Part shown: in pieces, positions 6,473-11,037 of the stretch | Layout of the letters: the number at the start of each line of letters is the position of its first letter | Position numbering within the stretch: the stretch's first letter is position 1 | Assembly: GCA_002352185.1 (NCBI GenBank) | Contig: DEHY01000173.1 | Coordinates: 9,883-20,919 of the forward strand | From: Competibacteraceae bacterium UBA2788 | GTDB lineage: Bacteria > Pseudomonadota > Gammaproteobacteria > Competibacterales > Competibacteraceae | Direction: 5' to 3' | Length of the DNA stretch: 11,037 nt | Made by a program: the position numbers and the translations under genes | Notes under the pieces: model-generated | Seen by the model: only the letters and a program-made list of their open reading frames with translations | The model's database searches: none | What the model was told of the DNA's origin: nothing

Positions 6473-7453
6473 TCAATCCCGGCGGCGACCCGCCGGTTGC
6501 AGGTGATCCAGCACGGCTTTCAATTCGGCATCCAGCGGCGCGCTGACCGCGAGGTCCCGCCCGCCCAGCGGCAGGCTCAGGCTGTGCGCGTGCAGAAACA
6601 GTCGGCGCAGGCCGCACTGTTCCGCCATCATCCGATTAAATCCGGCATCGCCATATTTGTCATCGCCGGCCAGCGGATGCTCCAGATGAGCCGCATGGAC
6701 GCGAATCTGATGGGTGCGGCCAGTGGCAATCCGCACCTCCAGCAGCGAAGCGGGTTTGAACAGACTGACCGGGCTGAAACGGGTCTGGGCGGGTTTGCCG
6801 TCGTCCATGACTTCCACCATGCGCTCGCCGCCGCGCAACAGATTGCGCCGCAACGGCAGGTTCACCTCGCACGGCCCGTGGTTCCAGTAGCCGCGCACCA
6901 GCGCCAGATAGCGTTTTTCGACGTGTCCGGCGCGGAAGGCGTCCTGAATCAGCCGCAGCGCTGCCGCAGTCTTCGCCAGCGCCAGACAACCGCTGGTGTC
7001 CCGGTCCAGCCGGTGCGCCAGTTCCAGAAACGCCTCATCCGGGCGCAGCGCCCGCAGCGCTTCAATCACGCCATGGTCAACGCCGCTCCCCTTATGCACC
7101 GCCAGTCCGGCAGGCTTATTCAGGATCAGCACCTCGCGATCCTCATACAGCACCGCCGTCCGCAACTGTTCCGCCAACCCCGGCGATGGCCGGAAGGGTT
7201 GCTCTGCTCGCTCAGTCAGCCGCACCGGCGGAATGCGCAGCACATCACCGGTTTGCAACCGGCGATCCGGCTGAACCCGCCCCCCATTCAGCCGCACCTC
7301 GCCCTTGCGCACAATCCGATAAATCAGGCTCTTGGGCGCGCCCTTGAGTTCGCGCAGCAGAAAATTGTCAAGGCGCTGGCCGGCGTAGCGGGATGCGATT
7401 TCCAGATAGCGCACTCCGCCGGAAGCAATGGAATCGGGCATTGTTTGAAGCAT
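6473..7453 (-). CDS. rluC: 23S rRNA pseudouridine(955/2504/2580) synthase RluC
   Basis: RluC isomerises specific uridines of 23S rRNA to pseudouridine. From ATG 7453 the product is 326 residues (E. coli: 319). It has an N-terminal S4 RNA-binding domain (about 25-75, AGQRLDNFLLRELKGAPKSL at 24-43) and an RsuA/RluA-type catalytic domain with ILNKPAGLAVH (110-120). The active-site motif HRLDRDTSG (147-155) has Asp150 as the catalytic residue, and GRTHQIRVH is at 245-253. The S4 spacing KSLIYRIVRKGEVRLN and the divergent position next to rne both favour RluC over RluD. The frame is open back to a TTG at 7522. ATG 7453 or ATG 7441 (four codons later) gives an N-terminus like that of E. coli, but neither has a convincing Shine-Dalgarno sequence. 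The stop lies 5 bases before the sppA start. rluC divergent from rne, with a peptidase downstream, is a known gammaproteobacterial arrangement. Confidence 0.93.
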   Translation of the reverse strand: MLQTMPDSIASGGVRYLEIASRYAGQRLDNFLLRELKGAPKSLIYRIVRKGEVRLNGGRVQPDRRLQTGDVLRIPPVRLTERAEQPFRPSPGLAEQLRTAVLYEDREVLILNKPAGLAVHKGSGVDHGVIEALRALRPDEAFLELAHRLDRDTSGCLALAKTAAALRLIQDAFRAGHVEKRYLALVRGYWNHGPCEVNLPLRRNLLRGGERMVEVMDDGKPAQTRFSPVSLFKPASLLEVRIATGRTHQIRVHAAHLEHPLAGDDKYGDAGFNRMMAEQCGLRRLFLHAHSLSLPLGGRDLAVSAPLDAELKAVLDHLQPAGRRRD

Positions 7454-7473
7454 GTCGGTCAGACTGTTATAGT
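7445..7473 (+). promoter_or_regulatory. Candidate rne promoter
   Basis: TTGAAG (7445-7450, 4 of 6 matches to TTGACA) is followed after exactly 17 bases by TATAGT (7468-7473, 5 of 6). TGT directly before the -10 gives an extended -10. The start would be near 7480, giving a leader of about 310 bases, similar in scale to the roughly 360-base autoregulatory rne leader of E. coli. The opposite strand over the same core reads TATAAC and could serve rluC, but without a good -35. The element overlaps the candidate rluC start codons. Confidence 0.45.
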
Positions 7474-7790
7474 TGCGGGCGTTGTCGCCGATTGGCCCAA
7501 GAGGCAGGCGAAACTGAATCAATACACCATATCGGTTTTCGTACCCGCACGCCAGCGCATCGGCGGGCGGGGTTGGTTCAACGGGTTTGTCCGCTGCTCG
7601 ACCCCTACCTTCCTTGAGCGGCTCTTGACCGCGCTCCCAGCCGACTGGTCACGCTTTCCGTGGCGTATTTTGGGTGGTTCCGCCCGATGTTCTGGATCTT
7701 CCGTCCTCCGGGCCATTTCCCATTTTGGCGCCGTCTCGGCGACAACCACTGTGTCACCGTCGGTGATGGTCGAGCGCAGGGAATTTCATT
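7454..7790. other. rluC-rne divergent intergenic region / rne leader
   Basis: These 337 bases hold no clear protein gene of normal size. Contents seen are: the -10 part of the candidate rne promoter (7468-7473); a weak inverted repeat GAGCG/CGCTC at 7616-7636; two compact hairpins at 7729-7741 and 7754-7766; a possible 35-codon leader ORF (7687-7794); and the rne Shine-Dalgarno AGGGA at 7778-7782, 8 bases before ATG 7791. Long reading frames crossing this region on both strands look like shadows of the GC-rich genes on either side. Confidence 0.7.
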
Positions 7791-7794
7791 ATGA
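7687..7794 (+). CDS. Possible 35-codon leader ORF whose stop overlaps the rne start (ATGA)
   Basis: ATG 7687 opens a 35-codon frame ending in TGA at 7792-7794, which overlaps the rne ATG at 7791-7793. The peptide begins [14 protein letters not shown] and is rich in aromatic residues at its start. A GGGTGG stretch at 7672-7677, 9 bases upstream, is a mediocre ribosome binding site. If translated, it would couple translation to rne and pass ribosomes through both leader hairpins. I recognise no family. Any frame in this phase must stop at the rne ATGA, so the overlap alone is weak evidence and the ORF may be fortuitous. Confidence 0.25.
   Translation: MFWIFRPPGHFPFWRRLGDNHCVTVGDGRAQGISL
7729..7766 (+). 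promoter_or_regulatory. Two hairpins in the rne leader just before the ribosome binding site
   Basis: CGCCG-TCT-CGGCG (7729-7741) and TCACC-GTC-GGTGA (7754-7766) are each perfect 5-base-pair stems with 3-base loops, 12 bases apart. The second ends 11 bases before the AGGGA of rne. In E. coli, RNase E autoregulates by binding and cutting its own leader at conserved hairpins. These could have the same role by position, but I see no sequence match to those elements. Confidence 0.4.
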
Positions 7795-10667
7795 AACGCA
7801 TGCTGATTAATGCAACTCAGCAGGAAGAGTTGCGTGTGGCTCTCGTAGACGGCCAGAGGCTCTACGACCTCGATATCGAAACCCCATCGCGGGAGCAGAA
7901 AAAATCCAATATTTACAAAGGCCGCATTACCCGGATCGAACCGGGTCTGGAAGCGGCGTTCGTGGAATACGGTTCCGAACGGCATGGTTTCCTGCCGTTC
8001 AAGGAAATCAACCGCAGCTACTTTGATCCCCATGCCGCCGAGGGCGGTCGCCCCAGCATCCGCGAGGCGATCCGCGAAGGCCAGGAGATCATGGTGCAGG
8101 TGGAAAAGGAGGAGCGCGGCAACAAGGGCGCGGCGCTCACCACGTTCATCAGCCTGGCCGGGCGCTACCTGGTGCTCATGCCCAATAATCCGCGCGCCGG
8201 CGGCGTCTCGCGGCGGATCGAGGGTGAAGATCGCCAGGAAATCCGCGAAGTGATGAGCAGCCTCGATATTCCCGATGGCATGGGTCTGATCGTGCGCACC
8301 GCCGGAGTAGGCCGCTCGCAGGAGGAATTGCAGTGGGACATGGACTACCTGCTGAACCTGTGGAAAGCCATTGAAACCGCCGCGCCCCAGAAGAAAGCGC
8401 CCTTCCTGATCTATCAGGAGAGCAACATCATCATCCGCGCCCTGCGTGATTATCTGCGCGCCGACATCGGCGAAATCCTGGTGGACAATCCCGCCGTTCA
8501 CCGTCAGGCGCAGGATTTCATGCAGCAGGTGATGCCGCACAACCTGAACAAGCTCAAGCTGTATCAGGACAACATCCCGCTGTTCACCCGCTTCCAGATC
8601 GAGTCCCAGATCGAAACCGCCTACCAGCGCGAGGTCAGCTTGCCCTCCGGTGGCGGCATCGTCATTGATTACACCGAGGCGCTGGTTTCCATCGACATCA
8701 ACTCGGCCCGATCCACCAAGGGCAGCGACATTGAGGAAACGGCGCTGACCACCAACCTGGAAGCCGCCGACGAGGTGGCTCGACAGTTGCGTTTGCGCGA
8801 TCTGGGCGGGCTGGTGGTCATTGACTTCATCGACATGAACGCCGCCCGCAATCAGCGCGAAGTCGAAACCCGGCTGCGCGAGGCGCTGAAAATGGATCGC
8901 GCCCGGGTTCAGGTGGGTCGGATCTCCCGCTTTGGCCTGCTGGAAATGTCGCGGCAACGGCTCAGCCCGTCGCTGGACGAAGCCAGCCACGTCATCTGCC
9001 CGCGCTGCAACGGTCAGGGCACCATCCGCAACATCGAATCTCTGGCGCTGAGCGTATTACGGCTGATCCAGGAAGAAGCGATGAAAGACAAGACCGGCCG
9101 GGTCGTGGTGCAGTTGCCGGTCAAGGTCGCCACCTTCCTGCTCAACGAGAAGCGTGAGGCGATCCGCGTTATCGAACAGCGCCATCGGGTCGGCGTTCTG
9201 CTGATCCCGAATGAATCGCTGGATACGCCGCACTTCAAGCTGAGTCGGCTACGAGTAGACGAACTGTCGGAAGACCAGCTGCGTTCCTATACGCTGGCTG
9301 AGGACTACGAGGAACAGATTGAGACCAAAACCGGCACGGTGCGAGGCGCCGATGAGGAACCGGTGGTCAAGGGTGTTGCGCCGTCCAGTCCGGCGCCCAA
9401 TCCGCCGCCGCCAACCCCCAAACCCGAAGTCAATCCCAGCTTCTTCAGTTGGCTATGGGGCAACCTGTTCGGACAACCGTCACAGCAGCAGGCCAGGGAC
9501 GAGCGACCCGCTGCAACAGGAACGCGACCGCCTAAACCAGACCGGCATCGTCGCGACCGGTCTGGGCGACGGCCTGATCTGGAACCTGCGGCAGAAACGC
9601 CGACCGCTAAAATCACCGCTGCCGCGCCGATTCCGCCGATCAAAGATGCTGCTGGGCCTGAACCCAAGCCGGTGATCGAACCGGTCATTGCTCCGGTTGA
9701 AGAAACTCTGGGAGTCGTCGTCGCTACCGCCGAGACCGAAGATGACAGTTCCGAACCGCGCGGACGGCGCGGACGGCGGGGTGGGCGGCGGCGGCGGCGG
9801 GGAGAAGCGCCAGTTTCGACCGAGATGGAGTCGGCGCGCCCGGAATCCGGTGATGAGATCGAAGAGGAGCCGGCAGTCCGTGATCAGGTTCAGCCGTCTG
9901 GTGGAACCGATGCGCCCGTCGTCTCCGCAGTCCCCGTTTCCGTCACCGGATCCCTGGCTGCGCCTCTGGCGCAACGGCGGATTCGCAGCGGTCGCCCACG
10001 CCTGCCCCGGGAAATGCTGGCTGCGGCAAGAGCCGCCACCGAGCATGCCGCGCCGCCTCTGACGCAGGAACTGACGCCGCCACCGCCGTCGCTGCTGGAA
10101 TATCCTGTCGCCGAGGCGGAACCGGCGTTGGCCGCTCTCACGGCACCAGCATCCACGCGGGTCGCTGAATCCGCTGAATCCACCCCGATTGAATCTGCCG
10201 CTCCGCCGCTCGAACCGGTTGCAGTCAATGAAACCGGGTTTTCCGAACCGGAAGTGACGGTCGCCGTCGTCGATCCACCGGCAATCGCCGACCTGGAAAC
10301 CACTCAGGAAGACTCACCGGCAGTTGCGCCGCCGGACGCGGATTTTGTAGCCGGCGAGCCGCCGTTGGAACCGGCGCGCATCGAACCTGCCGAGGCGTCG
10401 CCCTCACCGGATTCCGGTGCGGCTGACGGGAGCGCCATACCTGCGATGGAGGAAGTCGTTGCCACGGCGCCGCCGCTGGAAGCAACGATTGCGGTTGCGC
10501 TCGAAGCGGAGGCCGGGGCCGAGGCGGAAACGGCGGCAACCGCTCAAGCAGCCTCCGCCCTTCTTCCCGCGACGGAAGGAGCGACTGCCGAAGTTGCATC
10601 CGGGGCAGTGGAGCCAAGCCCGGCGGTGGCGCCAGAGCCTGACGCCGAGGCTAAGCCAGCGGTTTGA
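7791..10667 (+). CDS. rne: Ribonuclease E
   Basis: RNase E is the main endoribonuclease for mRNA decay and for rRNA and tRNA processing. It acts at the inner membrane as scaffold of the RNA degradosome. The 958-residue product has an intact catalytic half: S1 domain (about 38-120), 5'-sensor residues Arg169-Thr170 in IVRTAG, metal-binding DNase I-like motifs SIDINSA (300-306, Asp302 and Asn304) and VVIDFIDMN (342-350, Asp345), and the Zn-link CPRC (403-406). These sit at or one residue before the E. coli positions. The C-terminal half is low-complexity. It has a hydrophobic amphipathic patch [11 protein letters not shown] (551-561) matching the membrane-targeting segment, and basic patches at 580-594, [16 protein letters not shown] (657-672) and 729-740. 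A Glu/Ala/Pro-rich tail follows (about 750-958). I see no recognisable enolase or PNPase binding motif. The start is supported by AGGGA 8 bases upstream. Confidence 0.97.
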   Translation: MKRMLINATQQEELRVALVDGQRLYDLDIETPSREQKKSNIYKGRITRIEPGLEAAFVEYGSERHGFLPFKEINRSYFDPHAAEGGRPSIREAIREGQEIMVQVEKEERGNKGAALTTFISLAGRYLVLMPNNPRAGGVSRRIEGEDRQEIREVMSSLDIPDGMGLIVRTAGVGRSQEELQWDMDYLLNLWKAIETAAPQKKAPFLIYQESNIIIRALRDYLRADIGEILVDNPAVHRQAQDFMQQVMPHNLNKLKLYQDNIPLFTRFQIESQIETAYQREVSLPSGGGIVIDYTEALVSIDINSARSTKGSDIEETALTTNLEAADEVARQLRLRDLGGLVVIDFIDMNAARNQREVETRLREALKMDRARVQVGRISRFGLLEMSRQRLSPSLDEASHVICPRCNGQGTIRNIESLALSVLRLIQEEAMKDKTGRVVVQLPVKVATFLLNEKREAIRVIEQRHRVGVLLIPNESLDTPHFKLSRLRVDELSEDQLRSYTLAEDYEEQIETKTGTVRGADEEPVVKGVAPSSPAPNPPPPTPKPEVNPSFFSWLWGNLFGQPSQQQARDERPAATGTRPPKPDRHRRDRSGRRPDLEPAAETPTAKITAAAPIPPIKDAAGPEPKPVIEPVIAPVEETLGVVVATAETEDDSSEPRGRRGRRGGRRRRRGEAPVSTEMESARPESGDEIEEEPAVRDQVQPSGGTDAPVVSAVPVSVTGSLAAPLAQRRIRSGRPRLPREMLAAARAATEHAAPPLTQELTPPPPSLLEYPVAEAEPALAALTAPASTRVAESAESTPIESAAPPLEPVAVNETGFSEPEVTVAVVDPPAIADLETTQEDSPAVAPPDADFVAGEPPLEPARIEPAEASPSPDSGAADGSAIPAMEEVVATAPPLEATIAVALEAEAGAEAETAATAQAASALLPATEGATAEVASGAVEPSPAVAPEPDAEAKPAV
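9778..9802 (+). other. G-rich tract in rne (possible quadruplex) encoding the arginine-rich motif
   Basis: A GGGG run (9778-9781), a GGG run (9783-9785), four GGC units and a final GGGG (9799-9802) lie on the coding strand within 25 bases. They encode the Gly-Gly-Arg5-Gly core of the arginine-rich RNA-binding segment. Only three G-runs of three or more are present, so any quadruplex would most easily have two tetrads. The tract is explained in part by CGG arginine codons. Confidence 0.35.
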
Positions 10668-10702
10668 ACGATAAAACGGGGCTGGAATTGGAGTCGCAGA
10701 CC

Positions 10703-11037
10703 ATGGCATACAAAGGCATCATTCTTGCCGGCGGTTCCGGCACCCGGCTGCACCCACTGACGGTTTCGGTCAGCAAGCAGCTCATGCCGGTTTACGACAA
10801 GCCGATGATTTATTACCCGGTCGCCACGCTGCTGCTGGCGGGCATTCGGGACATTCTCATCATCACCACGCCCCGCGACCAGGACGCCTATGCCACGCTG
10901 CTGGGCGACGGCAGCCGGTGGGGCGTGAATTTTCAGTATGCCGTGCAGCCGAGTCCCGACGGGCTGGCGCAGGCATTTTTGATCGGCGAGCCGTTCATCG
11001 GCGGCGATCCGGCCTGCCTGATTCTCGGCGACAACAT
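10703..11037 (+). CDS. rfbA: Glucose-1-phosphate thymidylyltransferase RfbA/RmlA, N-terminal part (3' end cut by window edge)
   Basis: RmlA makes dTDP-glucose from dTTP and glucose-1-phosphate, the first step of dTDP-L-rhamnose synthesis for O-antigen and other surface glycans. The 111 visible codons read [20 protein letters not shown], then [17 protein letters not shown] (22-38), [12 protein letters not shown] (70-81) and [20 protein letters not shown] (83-102), ending in LILGDN. The GGSGTRL loop binds the nucleotide, and the [15 protein letters not shown] and [11 protein letters not shown] segments are typical of RmlA. The family is about 290-300 residues, so some 60% lies beyond the window. 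The start is supported by GGAG (10690-10693), 9 bases upstream. It begins only 35 bases after rne with no visible terminator, so read-through from rne is possible. It may be the first gene of a rhamnose or polysaccharide cluster. Confidence 0.96.
   Translation, partial: MAYKGIILAGGSGTRLHPLTVSVSKQLMPVYDKPMIYYPVATLLLAGIRDILIITTPRDQDAYATLLGDGSRWGVNFQYAVQPSPDGLAQAFLIGEPFIGGDPACLILGDN

Noticed and set aside
6468..6617. N-terminal extension of sppA to an upstream start at 6617
   Set aside because: It would overlap the end of rluC by about 145 bases, and the extra 50 residues are Arg/Pro/Ala-rich shadow sequence. ATG 6467 gives a normal short SppA with a correctly placed membrane helix.
7454..7522. 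Longer RluC starting at TTG 7522
   Set aside because: It adds 23 residues with no match to the RluC N-terminus and uses a rare start codon without a ribosome binding site. It would also run through the candidate divergent promoter.
7625..7671. TTGACC (7625) and TATTTT (7666) as an alternative rne promoter
   Set aside because: The hexamers are 35 bases apart, far outside the 16-19 base spacing, and neither has a good partner at the right distance.
6440..7810. 456-codon open frame on the + strand opposite rluC and the rne leader
   Set aside because: It lies antisense to rluC, whose domains and catalytic motif are unmistakable. Its translation is Gln/Arg/Pro-rich with no domain, and long antisense frames are expected in GC-rich coding DNA.
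7605..8990. 461-codon open frame on the - strand opposite the first part of rne
   Set aside because: It mirrors the conserved RNase E catalytic domain and has no family-like motif. It overlaps the frame at 6440-7810 on the other strand. It is treated as a shadow.
9319..9675. Possible frameshift in the rne tail (an open +1 frame of 118 codons)
   Set aside because: The rne frame stays open and keeps RNase E-like basic and Pro-rich composition before, within and after this stretch, so no compensated frameshift is needed.
10200..10560. Recurrent GAACCGG-type words in the rne tail, considered as an uptake or recombination signal
   Set aside because: They follow the in-frame Glu-Pro and Ala-Pro repeats of the tail, vary in sequence and spacing, and are absent between genes. 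Codon repetition explains them.

Overview
The window is an 11 kb stretch of GC-rich chromosome, about 60% GC by eye. It is almost certainly from a gammaproteobacterium outside the Enterobacterales. Evidence for this is the ftsY-rpoH pair, an RpoH with the proteobacterial RpoH box, a long RNase E with a scaffold tail divergent from rluC, and a type II secretion gspL-gspM-gspN tail. A Chromatiales or Competibacter-like lineage would fit, but that placement is a guess. All genes look intact; only the two at the window edges are cut. There is no tRNA, rRNA, CRISPR array, insertion sequence or prophage.

Layout: (1) 1-1990 (+) is the end of a type II secretion operon, gspL (5' end outside the window), gspM and gspN, joined by two 4-base GTGA overlaps. 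(2) 2072-3310 (+) encodes an MltD-like lytic transglycosylase lipoprotein, preceded by a short pentanucleotide repeat. (3) 3347-4429 (+) is ftsY and 4523-5407 (+) is rpoH. The ftsE and ftsX genes that usually lie between them are absent. (4) 5478-7453 (-) is a compact rluC-sppA pair that converges on rpoH. (5) 7454-7790 is a 337-base divergent intergenic region holding a candidate rne promoter, a long leader with two hairpins and a possible 35-codon leader ORF. (6) 7791-10667 (+) is rne. (7) 10703 to the window end (+) is the first third of rfbA/rmlA.

The most notable signal is upstream of rpoH. A nearly perfect CIRCE operator (TTGGCACTC-N9-GAGTGCTAA, 4460-4486) is superimposed on a sigma70-type promoter. 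The -35 hexamer lies in its left arm and an extended -10 overlaps its right arm. This implies that the HrcA repressor controls transcription of the heat-shock sigma factor itself. The HrcA/CIRCE and RpoH circuits would then be stacked in a cascade, instead of relying mainly on an RpoH mRNA thermosensor.

The genes do not form one pathway. They form adjoining housekeeping blocks: protein export and envelope (Gsp, lytic transglycosylase, FtsY, SppA), the heat-shock response (RpoH), RNA metabolism (RluC, RNase E) and cell-surface sugar synthesis (RfbA).
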